From Maricaulis sp039978735 (GTDB lineage: Bacteria > Pseudomonadota > Alphaproteobacteria > Caulobacterales > Maricaulaceae), in the NCBI RefSeq assembly GCF_039978735.1, contig NZ_JBDWAS010000015.1, forward strand, positions 1 through 64,000: a stretch of DNA of 64,000 nt, given 5' to 3'. Positions within the stretch are counted from its first letter, which is position 1; each line of letters opens with the position of its first letter. Under the pieces are notes generated by a model that did not search any database, was not told where the DNA came from, and saw only the letters and a list, made by a program, of their open reading frames with translations. Shown here piece after piece: positions 9,104-17,503 of the stretch. Made by a program: the position numbers and the translations under genes.

Positions 9104-10567
9104 TCAGGCGCTGCCGAGGCGGCGGCGCAGCTCTGCGACGAGGCTGCGGCTGACCGGAATCCGGGTGCCGTCTGTTGTCTCCAGATGATAACGGCTGCCC
9201 TCGGCTGAGGTGATTGCCGCAGCCTGGCCGAGATTGACCGCATAGCTGCGGTGCAGCCGGAAGAAGCCGTCTGGCAGTTCGTCCAGCAGGGTGCGCAGAT
9301 TGCGGTTGTCGAAATGCTGGCCGCCGGACGCCATATGCACTTCGGTGTAATTCCCGGCGGCCTTGAGATAGGCGATGCTATCGGGCTCGACCAGAACGGT
9401 GCGGCCCGAGGTCTCCAGCGCAAAGCGTGGCGTGCGCGGCTCTGGATCGGGCAGGAGATAGCTCCTGTGTCGCAGGGCGAAGACGCCCAGCAGCGCCAGC
9501 GCAAAGGCATAGATGCCGCGATCGATAATGTCGGCCGGCTGCCACAGCGCATAGGCCGACACGATCAGCAGCCCCGGCACGATCAGTCGCTCGGCCGGTC
9601 CGCCGCGCCAGGCCAGCCAGATCGCCGATGAGGCCATCAGCGCGGCCAGGGCAAAGGCGGATTTGCCATCATACCCCGTAACCAGCACGGCGCTCGCCGC
9701 CACGGCGGCCAGTGTTGCGGCCAGCCAGGCCGTCGCGATACGCGGCGCTGCCGGCCAGCGCAGTTGTACAAAGCGCAGCCAGCATGTGCCGAAGACGGCC
9801 AGCCCGGCCAGGCTTGCGGCCTGGCGCGGCTGGTGCCAGTCATAGGGATAGTTGATCAGCGAGCGGGATATCTCGGCCGCTCCCGCCAGGACCAGGCCGG
9901 CCAGAGCCGCCACCAGCCACAGACCCCGCCGGTCGCCGGTGGTGCGGGTGCGCACCATGAGGCTGGCGATCAGGGCGATCAGGCTTCCGCCCATCACGGT
10001 CAATGGCAGGTAGTAGCGGATCGAGCGCCGCGGATCGGAGGCATAGGGCATCACGAACAGGCCGTGCACCACCGCATAGGGCGTATAGCCGGCGCGCTGT
10101 GAGGAGAAGCGGATGGCAATCCGGTTACCCGACGGGCGGATGAGGCCGGGCGGAATGGCGTAGAGACTGTCGATCGGGCCGGCGGTTTCGGCGTCCCGTG
10201 TCGCACCCGGCTCACCCTTGCGGCCGATCACGACGCCGTTGAAATGGATTGTGGCCGACAGCGGACCGATCAGGCTTACGGCCGGCGGCGTGCCGTCATC
10301 GGGCAGGGGCACGTCATCCCAGACCATCCAGGCGATGCCGGCCGGGCGTTCGATGGCGTGATAGTGGATCGGCGATCCGGGAAGGTCCGGTCCGGACAGG
10401 GCTTCAAGACCGGTATCCGTATCGATCATCTGCACGCGGGCCGGCGCCACGGCGTCGAGTCCGGGGCCGGGCAGGAAGACCAGGGTCACAAGCGCAAGCA
10501 GCAGTGCGCCCAGGACCTCCAGCCCCGGGCGGGCGCTGTGCGTCGTGCTGAGCCATCCATCCGCCAT
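9104..10567 (-). CDS. 7TM sensor with C-terminal LytTR DNA-binding domain
   Basis: A 487-residue membrane-bound transcription regulator. An N-terminal hydrophobic segment is followed by an extracytoplasmic beta-rich domain (about residues 45-185), then seven hydrophobic segments (about 190-375), then a cytoplasmic LytTR domain (about 390-487). LytTR hallmarks include IAYLKAAGNYTEVHMASGG, LDELPDGFFRLHRSYAVNLG and RIPVSRSLVAELRRRL. The membrane part resembles 7TMR-DISM receptors, so the protein would bind an external ligand and act on DNA directly, without a kinase. It is divergent from a secreted serine hydrolase gene, a natural target. The ligand cannot be deduced. Confidence 0.85.
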   Translation of the reverse strand: MADGWLSTTHSARPGLEVLGALLLALVTLVFLPGPGLDAVAPARVQMIDTDTGLEALSGPDLPGSPIHYHAIERPAGIAWMVWDDVPLPDDGTPPAVSLIGPLSATIHFNGVVIGRKGEPGATRDAETAGPIDSLYAIPPGLIRPSGNRIAIRFSSQRAGYTPYAVVHGLFVMPYASDPRRSIRYYLPLTVMGGSLIALIASLMVRTRTTGDRRGLWLVAALAGLVLAGAAEISRSLINYPYDWHQPRQAASLAGLAVFGTCWLRFVQLRWPAAPRIATAWLAATLAAVAASAVLVTGYDGKSAFALAALMASSAIWLAWRGGPAERLIVPGLLIVSAYALWQPADIIDRGIYAFALALLGVFALRHRSYLLPDPEPRTPRFALETSGRTVLVEPDSIAYLKAAGNYTEVHMASGGQHFDNRNLRTLLDELPDGFFRLHRSYAVNLGQAAAITSAEGSRYHLETTDGTRIPVSRSLVAELRRRLGSA

Positions 10568-10598
10568 GCGAGCAATTCGCCCGTTTTTCCTGTCCGGG

Positions 10599-10631
10599 GC
10601 AAGCAGGGGCTTGCATCAGGCCTTTGCAAGC
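10599..10631. promoter_or_regulatory. Repeated GCAAGC half-sites between LytTR and hydrolase genes
   Basis: The 101 bp divergent gap has GCAAGC at 10599-10604, its inverse GCTTGC at 10609-10614 and a third copy at 10626-10631. Such clustered half-sites in a divergent gap next to a regulator gene suggest an operator for the LytTR protein. This is inference only; the sequence is not a textbook LytTR consensus. Confidence 0.35.
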
Positions 10632-10668
10632 GCGGCAAGGGTGCCGTGCCGGAAACAGGAGACGAGAC

Positions 10669-11670
10669 GTGTTGTCAGTTACATCCACTGCCATGGCCCT
10701 GTGGGCGGCGGTTTCGCTGCAGGCCGTCGAGCCGCAGGTGGAAAGCGCGGCCCAGGCCGCTTTCGATGCCGTTGCCCAGGGCTATCCCGCACTCAACGCC
10801 ACCGTGATGGTGGGCGATGCCATCGTCTGGGAGGCCGAGGGCGGTCAGGCGCGTCAGTCGCAGGATGGCACCGCGACGGACTATAATTTCTACTCGATCG
10901 CCAAGATGCTCACCGGGCTGGTCTATCTGCGTCTGGAGCAGGACGGGCGTCTGGATCTCGACACGCCGGTCCGCAGCATCGATCCGGACCTGCCGGCGCA
11001 CTATGACGGCGTAACGGTCTACCAGCTGCTCGATCACAGCGCCGGCGTGCGGCACTACGCGAGCGAGGCTGACTGGATCGGCTTTTCCGACCGCCGCTGC
11101 GCCCTGCCGTCCGACGCTCTGGGGCATTTCATCGACGATCCGCTGGTCACGACGCCGGGCTACACGACATTCGGCTATGTGCTGCTCAGCCATCTGCTCG
11201 TCACGCTAACCGGCCAGGCGGACTTCGATGCAGCGATGCAGGACGTGCTGGGCGAGGCCTACCGGGCGCACACCGATCGCGAGGATGCCGTCAAGGCCAC
11301 GGCCTGGGTCGGCGAGGCGGGCGACTGGCAGGCCTATGAAGACCTGTCGGCTGAATGCAAGTTCGGCGGGGGCGGGCTTCTGGCCAGTGCCCGCGATCTG
11401 GCCGAAACCGGGGCCGCGCTCTATCGCGGCGAGATCGTCGATCCGGCTGTGCTGGCCGAGGGACCGGCTTACTGGGCCGGCCGGGCGGAAGAGGTGAACC
11501 TCACCTATGCCGCGCACTCCGGTGGCTCGCCGGGCGGCCGGGCCTTCCTGATCGTCTATCTGGAACCGCAGGTTTCCGTCGCCCTGACCGGCAATTATGA
11601 CGGCGAGAATCTGCAGGCGCTGGCGATCACCCTGGCCGACCTGTTTGCCGGTCTTCCGCCAGCTGAGTAG
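10669..11670 (+). CDS. Secreted serine hydrolase, beta-lactamase/class C PBP family
   Basis: The product has 333 residues from the GTG at 10669, which sits 6-7 bases after an AGGAGAC Shine-Dalgarno; a TTG 45 bases upstream is less likely. A signal peptide is present, with probable cleavage after LQA near residue 19. The catalytic SxxK motif is S76-I-A-K79 in FYSIAKM, with LLDHSAGVRHY following as in the beta-lactamase-related family, and AHSGGSPGG near the C-terminus matches the KTG-like HxG motif. The family includes D-aminopeptidases, esterases and PBP4-like carboxypeptidases, so the substrate is open. It faces the LytTR regulator across a short divergent gap. Confidence 0.85.
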   Translation: MLSVTSTAMALWAAVSLQAVEPQVESAAQAAFDAVAQGYPALNATVMVGDAIVWEAEGGQARQSQDGTATDYNFYSIAKMLTGLVYLRLEQDGRLDLDTPVRSIDPDLPAHYDGVTVYQLLDHSAGVRHYASEADWIGFSDRRCALPSDALGHFIDDPLVTTPGYTTFGYVLLSHLLVTLTGQADFDAAMQDVLGEAYRAHTDREDAVKATAWVGEAGDWQAYEDLSAECKFGGGGLLASARDLAETGAALYRGEIVDPAVLAEGPAYWAGRAEEVNLTYAAHSGGSPGGRAFLIVYLEPQVSVALTGNYDGENLQALAITLADLFAGLPPAE

Positions 11671-11695
11671 GGGCAGCCGAGACGAGGCGGGGCCG

Positions 11696-12559
11696 TCAGG
11701 CCGGGCGCGTGGCGATCAGGGTTTCCCAGCCCTCGATCGGCTCGCGCCGCGTCACCGCGAGGCCGGCATCCGTGTAGGCCTCGCGCACGCGGGCTTCCTG
11801 TTCGGTCAACAGGCCGGACAGGATCACCTTGCCGCCCGGCGTCAGGGCCTGCGCGATGCCCGGCGCCAGATCGACCAGCGGGCCGGCGAGGATGTTGGCG
11901 AAGATCAGCTCGAACTGCCGGCCGGCGAGCTTGGGATGGTCGAGACCTTCGGCGACGAAGCAGTCGATCCCCGGCGTCGCATTCTTGGTGCAGTTCTCGG
12001 CACTTTCCTCGACCGCTTCCGGGTCGATGTCCGAAGCCAGCACCTCGGCGTCCGGCAGCACTTTCGCCGCCGCGATCGCCAGCACGGCCGTGCCGCAGCC
12101 CAGGTCGAACACGGTCGCCGGGCTTTCGCCGGCCTCCAGCATGTTCGAGAAGGCCATCAGGCAGCCGCGCGTCGTGCCGTGATGGCCGGTGCCGAAAGCG
12201 GGGCCGGCCTCGATCTCGATACCGGTCTGGCCCGCCGCGACCGCATCGCGGTCATGGGCGCCGAACAGGGTGAAACGCCCGGCCTCGACCGGTTTCAGCC
12301 CTTCCAGCGACAGGCGCACCCAGTCTTCTTCCGGCATCGGGCCGAATTCCACCGGCACCGCCTCGGTGAGACCGCAGATCTCGCGGAACGTGTCGATGTC
12401 CGGCATGGTTTCGAACAGCACGTCCAGCCGCGCGCTGTCGCCATCCTCGAACAGCGACCAGGAGAGGGCCGGGGCCGACGCGGCAGCGTCCAGCCGTTCG
12501 ACGGCATCGGCGAGGATCGCGAAATCGGCATGCGCGACAAGGCGCCAGAGCGTGGACAT
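11696..12559 (-). CDS. prmA: Ribosomal protein L11 methyltransferase
   Basis: PrmA trimethylates ribosomal protein L11 using S-adenosylmethionine. The 287-residue protein shows GPAFGTGHHGTTRGCL, the SAM-binding motif I VFDLGCGTAVLAIAAAK, SDIDPEAVEESAEN (motif II) and FANILAGPLVDLAPGI, all typical of the family. Two ATGs are possible. The upstream one (12568) would directly abut the CAGGAG Shine-Dalgarno, while 12559 (MSTLWRL) lies 9 bases after it, so I choose 12559. It follows ygfZ on the same strand with a 52 bp gap and is convergent with the serine hydrolase gene. Confidence 0.93.
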   Translation of the reverse strand: MSTLWRLVAHADFAILADAVERLDAAASAPALSWSLFEDGDSARLDVLFETMPDIDTFREICGLTEAVPVEFGPMPEEDWVRLSLEGLKPVEAGRFTLFGAHDRDAVAAGQTGIEIEAGPAFGTGHHGTTRGCLMAFSNMLEAGESPATVFDLGCGTAVLAIAAAKVLPDAEVLASDIDPEAVEESAENCTKNATPGIDCFVAEGLDHPKLAGRQFELIFANILAGPLVDLAPGIAQALTPGGKVILSGLLTEQEARVREAYTDAGLAVTRREPIEGWETLIATRPA

Positions 12560-12611
12560 GGGCAGCATCTCCTGAAACTGGCGCGGGTGATGGACGTTCA
12601 GGGCCGCAAAA

Positions 12612-13445
12612 TCAAGCGCGGCCGGCCGGTTGCGGCGCCGGCGGCGGCAGCAGCGCCTCGTCGATGGTCAGATGCACCTGCTGGCCGTCGGCCTCGGCAT
12701 GGCGGTCGACCTCGGCCAGCTTGTCGATCCGCGCCAGCACGATCGCCGTGTGTCCGGCCGACGAGCTGATCGCGCCGATCTTGGTCGTACCGGCCATCAC
12801 GGCGGTGCCGCGCGGCGGCGCTTCGCCAGCAAAGACCGCCGGGATGGAGCGCTTGCGGATCGTGCCGCGGCGCTTCATGCGCGAGACGACTTCCTGGCCG
12901 ATGAAACAGCCCTTCTTCCAGCCCACCCCGCCATAGACGTCCAGATTGACATCGGTGGGGAAGACTTCCGCCTCGCCATAGTCGCGGCCGAAGGCCGGCA
13001 CGCCGGCCTCGAATTCATACGTGTCCAGCGGCTTGTCCTCGCCGGTTTCCAGGGCGCGGGCGATGCCGCGATGGATACGCCCGCCCAGGCGCGGATCGGG
13101 CGCCGAGCCGGGGAAGGGCGCCGTCGCCCACACGGCGGCCAGATCCGTATTCAGGACGATCTCGGCCTTGGCCCGCAGCTTGAACAGGGTGAGGCGTTTC
13201 ACCAGCCCTTCGGCCGGGGCCTCCGGCACGTCCAGCCAGACCGTGTTGTCCTCCGCGAAAATCATGAAATCGGCGAGGATCTTCCCCTGCGGCGTCAAGA
13301 GCGCGCCGGGCCGGCATTCGCCGGGCTCCAGGCCGGTGACATCGGCGGTGATCACCCGCTGCAGGAAGCTGCGGGCCTCGTCTCCGGCGACGGAGATCAC
13401 GGTGCGGCCGGGCAGGCGGCGGGGCGGTGTGTCGGGCAGGGTCAT
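12612..13445 (-). CDS. ygfZ: Folate-binding protein YgfZ (GcvT-like)
   Basis: YgfZ/IBA57 proteins are tetrahydrofolate-binding relatives of GcvT that help maintain iron-sulfur enzymes. The product is 277 residues from the ATG at 13445. The diagnostic motif is present as KKGCFIGQEVVSRMKRRG, with the conserved cysteine; upstream are GDEARSFLQRVITADV and RPGALLTPQGKILADFMIF. There is no obvious Shine-Dalgarno, but the N-terminus fits the family. It is divergent from the GT9 gene with a 65 bp gap, and upstream of prmA. Confidence 0.92.
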   Translation of the reverse strand: MTLPDTPPRRLPGRTVISVAGDEARSFLQRVITADVTGLEPGECRPGALLTPQGKILADFMIFAEDNTVWLDVPEAPAEGLVKRLTLFKLRAKAEIVLNTDLAAVWATAPFPGSAPDPRLGGRIHRGIARALETGEDKPLDTYEFEAGVPAFGRDYGEAEVFPTDVNLDVYGGVGWKKGCFIGQEVVSRMKRRGTIRKRSIPAVFAGEAPPRGTAVMAGTTKIGAISSSAGHTAIVLARIDKLAEVDRHAEADGQQVHLTIDEALLPPPAPQPAGRA

Positions 13446-13510
13446 GCAATGGCATATGGCATTGTGTTCGCGTCTGGCCAAGTCCCGCCATGCGCGCTAT
13501 TGCGGCGAGC

Positions 13511-14467
13511 ATGGAACGCGTGCTTTTCATCACCTCGACCCGGATCGGTGACGCCATCATCAATTCCGGGGTGCTGAACCATCTCGTCGAAACGCGTCCG
13601 GATGCCCGTTTCACCATTGCCTGCGGCCCCCTGGCGGCCTCGCTCTTTGCCGCCGTGCCGCGGCTGGAGCGGGTCATCGTCATGGCCAAGAAGCCGGCCG
13701 GCGGCCACTGGTTCGATCTGTGGCGCCAGACGGTGGGGACTGAGTGGGATCTGGTCGTCGACCTGCGCTGTTCGGCAACGGCCTGGCTGCTGCGCGCGCG
13801 CGAACGCCGCATCCTGCGCCAGGCGGACGAACCGGTGCACAAGGTGATCGAGGCCGCCAGCGTTCTCGGGCTCGAAGACACACCGCCCGATCCGGGCCTG
13901 TGGCTGTCGCAGGCCGACCGCGCCGCGGCGCTGGAACACATGCCCGAAGGCCCCGGCTATCTGGCGATCTGCCCGTCCGCCTCGTGGATCTTCAAGGTCT
14001 GGCCGCCGGAGAAATTCGCCGAATTCATCCTGCGCTTCACCGGGCCGGACGGCGTCATGCCCGGCGCGCGGGTGGTGATGCTGGGCGGGCCGCACGATGC
14101 CGGCTATGCCCAGCCGATCTATGACGCCCTGCCGGAATTCGACTTCATCGACCTTCTGGGCCTGGGCCTGCCGGAAACCGCCGCCTGCCTGGCGCGGGCG
14201 CGCCTCTATGTCGGCAATGACAGCGGGCTGATGCACATGTCGGCCGCGATGGGCACGCCGACGCTGGGCCTGTTCGGCCCGTCAGACGACCGCTGCTATG
14301 CGCCCTGGGGCGATCATTGCGAAGCGGTGCGCGGCCCGGCCACATTCGACGAGATCGACCGCGCCCATGGCGACCGGCGCAAACACCCGGAAAGCCTGCT
14401 CGCGGACCTCGCCGTCGATACGGTATATGATGCTGCCCGAAGCCTGTTCGAAAGGACCAAGCCATGA
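13511..14467 (+). CDS. Glycosyltransferase family 9 (heptosyltransferase-like)
   Basis: GT9 enzymes add heptose or related sugars to the lipopolysaccharide core from ADP-sugar donors on the cytoplasmic face. The 318-residue product opens with VLFITSTRIGDAIINSGVL, the family N-terminus, and ends with the donor-site signature VGNDSGLMHMSAAMGTPTL and GLFGPSDDRCYAPWG. The open frame begins further upstream, but ATG 13511 gives the normal start. The gene overlaps the next by 4 bp (ATGA). Which sugar it adds cannot be read from the sequence. Confidence 0.88.
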   Translation: MERVLFITSTRIGDAIINSGVLNHLVETRPDARFTIACGPLAASLFAAVPRLERVIVMAKKPAGGHWFDLWRQTVGTEWDLVVDLRCSATAWLLRARERRILRQADEPVHKVIEAASVLGLEDTPPDPGLWLSQADRAAALEHMPEGPGYLAICPSASWIFKVWPPEKFAEFILRFTGPDGVMPGARVVMLGGPHDAGYAQPIYDALPEFDFIDLLGLGLPETAACLARARLYVGNDSGLMHMSAAMGTPTLGLFGPSDDRCYAPWGDHCEAVRGPATFDEIDRAHGDRRKHPESLLADLAVDTVYDAARSLFERTKP

Positions 14468-15804
14468 GCCGGACATTCGACCTGATCCTGAAGGGCGGCG
14501 AAGTCGTCAATCATGATGGACGCGGCGTTGCCGATATCGGCGTGACCGGCGGCAAGACGGTGGAGATCGGCGATCTCTCGCAAGCCTCCGCGGCCGAGAC
14601 GATCGACTGTACCGGCCTTCTCGTCGTACCCGGTGTGATCGACACCCAGGTGCATTTCCGCGAACCGGGCATGGAGTGGAAGGAAGACCTGCAATCGGGC
14701 TCGCTCGCTGCCGTGATGGGCGGTGTGACGGCGGTGTTCGAAATGCCGAACACCGAACCGACCACCACCTCGCCGGACATGCATCTGGACAAGCTGGCGC
14801 GCGCGAAAAACCGCATGCATTGCGATCACGCCTTCTATGCCGGGGCGACATCGGAGAATTCCGAAGTGCTGCCGGAGATGGAGCGCATGGTCGGCTGCTG
14901 CGGTGTGAAAGTCTTCATGGGCGCCTCCACCGGTTCGCTGCTGGTGAAGGATGATGAAGGCGTCGAGCGCGTGCTGAACGCGATCTCACGCCGCGCGGCC
15001 TTCCACTCCGAGGACGAATACCGGCTGGAAGAGCGCCGCAGCCTGGCAGTCGAGGGCGACTGGACCAGTCACCCGGTGGTGCGCGATGCCGAGGCCGCCA
15101 TCCTGTCGACCAAGCGCCTGGTGCGCCTGGCCCGCAAGACCGGCAAGCGCATTCACGTGCTGCACGTCTCGACGGCCGAGGAGATGGACTTCCTGGCCGC
15201 CCACCGCGACGTCGCCTCGGTGGAAGCCACGCCCCAGCACCTCACCCTGGAAGGCCCGGAAATCTACGAGCGCATCAAGGCGCGCGCCCAGATGAACCCG
15301 CCCCTGCGCGACGCCTATCATCGCGCCGGCCTGTGGCGCGGCCTGCAGCGCGGCATTGTCGACGTGATCGGGTCCGACCACGCCCCGCACACGCTGGAGG
15401 AGAAGGCCAAGCCCTATCCGGCCAGCCCGTCCGGCATGCCCGGCGTGCAGACCCTGGTGCCGATCATGCTGGACCATGTAAACGCCGGCCGTCTGACCAT
15501 CGAACGCTTCGTCGACCTGACCTCCCACGGCGCCCAGCGCATTTTCGGCATCGCCGGCAAGGGCCGCATGGCCGCCGGCTGGGATGCCGACTTCACCCTG
15601 ATCGACATGAAGCGCTCGGTGGAGATCACCGATGACTGGTCGGCCTCCAAGTCCGGCTGGACGCCCTTCGCCGGCATGACCGTCACCGGCTGGCCCGTCG
15701 GCACGATCGTGCGCGGCAAGAGCGTCATGCGCGACGGCGCCCTGGTAACCGAAGGCGCCGGCGAACCCGTCATCTTCCAGGAAGCGCTGCCGAAGCGCGG
15801 GTAG
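14464..15804 (+). CDS. pyrC: Dihydroorotase-family amidohydrolase
   Basis: A 446-residue member of the dihydroorotase group of cyclic amidohydrolases, which close carbamoyl aspartate to dihydroorotate in pyrimidine synthesis. Family motifs are VVPGVIDTQVHFREPG, the KVFMGASTGSLLV strand that carries the bridging lysine, HVLHVSTAEEM, VIGSDHAPHTLEEK and SPSGMPGVQTL. One metal position is odd: the usual HxH is Q62-V-H64. Similar Q-containing sequences are, as I recall, common in alphaproteobacteria, so this may still be a true PyrC or an uncharacterised subgroup. Start and coupling: ATGA overlap with the GT9 gene. Confidence 0.85.
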   Translation: MSRTFDLILKGGEVVNHDGRGVADIGVTGGKTVEIGDLSQASAAETIDCTGLLVVPGVIDTQVHFREPGMEWKEDLQSGSLAAVMGGVTAVFEMPNTEPTTTSPDMHLDKLARAKNRMHCDHAFYAGATSENSEVLPEMERMVGCCGVKVFMGASTGSLLVKDDEGVERVLNAISRRAAFHSEDEYRLEERRSLAVEGDWTSHPVVRDAEAAILSTKRLVRLARKTGKRIHVLHVSTAEEMDFLAAHRDVASVEATPQHLTLEGPEIYERIKARAQMNPPLRDAYHRAGLWRGLQRGIVDVIGSDHAPHTLEEKAKPYPASPSGMPGVQTLVPIMLDHVNAGRLTIERFVDLTSHGAQRIFGIAGKGRMAAGWDADFTLIDMKRSVEITDDWSASKSGWTPFAGMTVTGWPVGTIVRGKSVMRDGALVTEGAGEPVIFQEALPKRG

Positions 15805-15836
15805 GGCGTGGTGACGGGCAAAAGGACGGCGTAGAT

Positions 15837-16031
15837 TGTCATCCCGGCCACCCGCCTACGCGGGCGCAGGCTTCTAGCCCGTGGATGCGGGCTGCAGGGC
15901 CGGGACCCATAAACACGAACGCTGGCCGGAAGCGGGCAGGGTGTCGATACTGCAGATAGCTGGAACAATACCGGGATTATGGGTCCCGGACTTGCGCCCG
16001 GCCCGGGGCCGGGCATTCATCCGGGACGACA
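15837..16031. repeat. Inverted-repeat intergenic element, copy 3
   Basis: This is the longest copy (195 bp), in the 274 bp gap after the dihydroorotase gene. Ends are TGTCATCCCGGCCACC and ATTCATCCGGGACGACA. Internal blocks GCTGCAGGGCCGGGACCCAT, GCTGGCCGGAAGCGGG, ACCGGGATTATGGGTCCCGG and ACTTGCGCCCGGCCC recur in copy 2 on the opposite strand; the first and last recur in copy 1. No gene lies in it; a short open frame at 15881-16066 is part of the repeat. Confidence 0.85.
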
Positions 16032-16078
16032 ACGGAAACGATGTCGCCCTTCAGGAAACCGCATAGAGAGACAACCCC

Positions 16079-16471
16079 GTGACCACGACCATCATGACGG
16101 CCATTGCGCCGGGCGAGCTGATCGACAAGATCACCATTCTGCGCATCAAGTCCGAGCGCATCGGCGATGAGGCGAAGCTGAAGAATGTCCGCACCGAGCT
16201 GGATATCCTGCAGAAGACCCAGGCCGCAGAAGTGCCGCAGAGCGACGAGATGGTGCGGCTGGAAGATGCGCTGAAAACCGTCAACGAGGCGCTGTGGGAG
16301 ATCGAGGACGATATCCGCGACTGCGAGCGCAAGGGCGATTTCGGCGCGGAATTCATCCGTCTGGCCCGCGCCGTCTATGTCACGAATGACAAGCGCGCAG
16401 CGCTGAAGAAGGAGATCAATCTCCTCCTGGGCTCGACCATCGTGGAAGAAAAATCCTACGCCGAGTATTGA
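16079..16471 (+). CDS. DUF6165 family protein
   Basis: The product is 130 residues, soluble and highly charged, with IAPGELIDKITILRIKSERI at the N-terminus and two or three predicted helices forming a coiled-coil-like body. This matches the uncharacterised DUF6165 family as I know it. The start used is GTG 16079, 8 bases after GAGAG; an in-frame ATG at 16094 is an alternative. It is followed 65 bp later by the HAD-like gene on the same strand, so the two may form an operon. No biochemical function is known to me. Confidence 0.75.
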   Translation: MTTTIMTAIAPGELIDKITILRIKSERIGDEAKLKNVRTELDILQKTQAAEVPQSDEMVRLEDALKTVNEALWEIEDDIRDCERKGDFGAEFIRLARAVYVTNDKRAALKKEINLLLGSTIVEEKSYAEY

Positions 16472-16536
16472 ACCGGGCGCTGTGCGCCGGTATGCGGCGC
16501 TGAAACCGACAGCGCTACCGAGCAAGGACAGTCCGC

Positions 16537-17298
16537 GTGGATCGCCAGAGCTTCTACTTTTTCGATATCGACGAGAATATTCTCCACCTGCCGACCCGGA
16601 TCCATCTGCTCAACACGATGACCGGCGAAGAGCAGGCCATGCGCCAGCACGAGTATGAGGACATCAAGGCCTATCTCGGCGTGCCGGGCCTGTGGGAAGA
16701 CTGGGCCGATCCGCCGGCGCGCGCCTATCGCGAGTTTGCCGACGGCAAGGATCGCAATGGCGAGGAATACCTGCTGCGCGATGTGCGCCGGGCGCTCGAT
16801 ACCGCCAGCTGGAAGGGCCCGTCCTGGGAGATCTTCAAGTACGCCGTGCTCAAGCGTCGCCCGGTGGCGATCATCACGGCGCGCCAGCACTCCCGCGAGA
16901 CCATTCGCGAAGGCCTGAAACTCCTGGTCGAACACGGCCATCTGCCCGAAGAGCCGAACTATCTGGCGATCTATCCCTGCTCCAATCCGGAAATCCGCGA
17001 CGAGCTGGGCCCGCACCTCACCACGGCCGGCCTGAAGCGCCGCGCCATCCGGCAATGCGTCGAGATGGGGCTGGAACAGTATGGCCGTCAGCTGCCGCAC
17101 TCCTTCGGCATGTCGGACGACGATCTGAAGAATGTCGACCTGATCACATCGGCCATGCTCGAAAGCAAGCTGGACCATCCCGACAAGCGTTTCTTCGTCA
17201 TCTCCACCAATCGCCGCCGCCACGTAAAAATGGAAATCCTCCCCCCGCACAAGGACGAGGAAAAACTCCGCGCGGCCGAGGACGCGTATTACGGGTAG
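16537..17298 (+). CDS. HAD-like hydrolase-fold protein
   Basis: The 253-residue product has an N-terminal FFDIDENI (DxD motif I of the HAD fold), VAIITARQHS (motif II, Thr), a basic LKRRAIRQ (candidate motif III Lys) and GMSDDDLKNVD (motif IV acidic cluster), so it has the four HAD catalytic motifs in order. Start is GTG 16537 with AAGGACAG upstream. It follows the DUF6165 gene. Its stop codon is the outer edge of the palindromic element at 17296-17503. HAD enzymes are mostly phosphatases; the substrate is not evident. Confidence 0.7.
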   Translation: MDRQSFYFFDIDENILHLPTRIHLLNTMTGEEQAMRQHEYEDIKAYLGVPGLWEDWADPPARAYREFADGKDRNGEEYLLRDVRRALDTASWKGPSWEIFKYAVLKRRPVAIITARQHSRETIREGLKLLVEHGHLPEEPNYLAIYPCSNPEIRDELGPHLTTAGLKRRAIRQCVEMGLEQYGRQLPHSFGMSDDDLKNVDLITSAMLESKLDHPDKRFFVISTNRRRHVKMEILPPHKDEEKLRAAEDAYYG

Positions 17299-17503
17299 GT
17301 TTTGCGTGGCCGCTGCCGCGGCCGCCCCTCATCCGCCGCTTCGCGGCACCTTCTCCCCGGCGGGGGAGAAGGGGTTACGCACTTCCTCTCCCCGACCGGG
17401 GAGAGGAGGAACGTGGCTCCGCTGGAAACCCCTTCTCCCCGACCGGGGAGAAGGTGGGCGAAGCCCGGATGAGGGGCGGCGCGTAGCGCCAGAAAAAAAC
17501 CTA
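17296..17503. repeat. Palindromic intergenic element between convergent stops
   Basis: This 208 bp block fills the gap between the HAD gene and the ABC permease. Its outermost arms are TAGGTTTT (17296-17303) and AAAACCTA (17496-17503); each contains the stop codon of the flanking convergent gene. Inside are perfect 14 bp arms GCCGCCCCTCATCC (17321-17334) and GGATGAGGGGCGGC (17467-17480). Three hairpins follow: CCTTCTCCCC/GGGGAGAAGG at 17349-17372, CCTCTCCCC/GGGGAGAGG at 17385-17406, and CCTTCTCCCC/GGGGAGAAGG at 17431-17454. It probably terminates both transcripts. CTTCTCCCC-type intergenic repeats are common in alphaproteobacteria (my recollection). Confidence 0.85.

Noticed and set aside
15881..16066. 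61-codon frame between the dihydroorotase and DUF6165 genes
   Set aside because: It lies mostly inside repeat copy 3 and is not conserved in copies 1 and 2.
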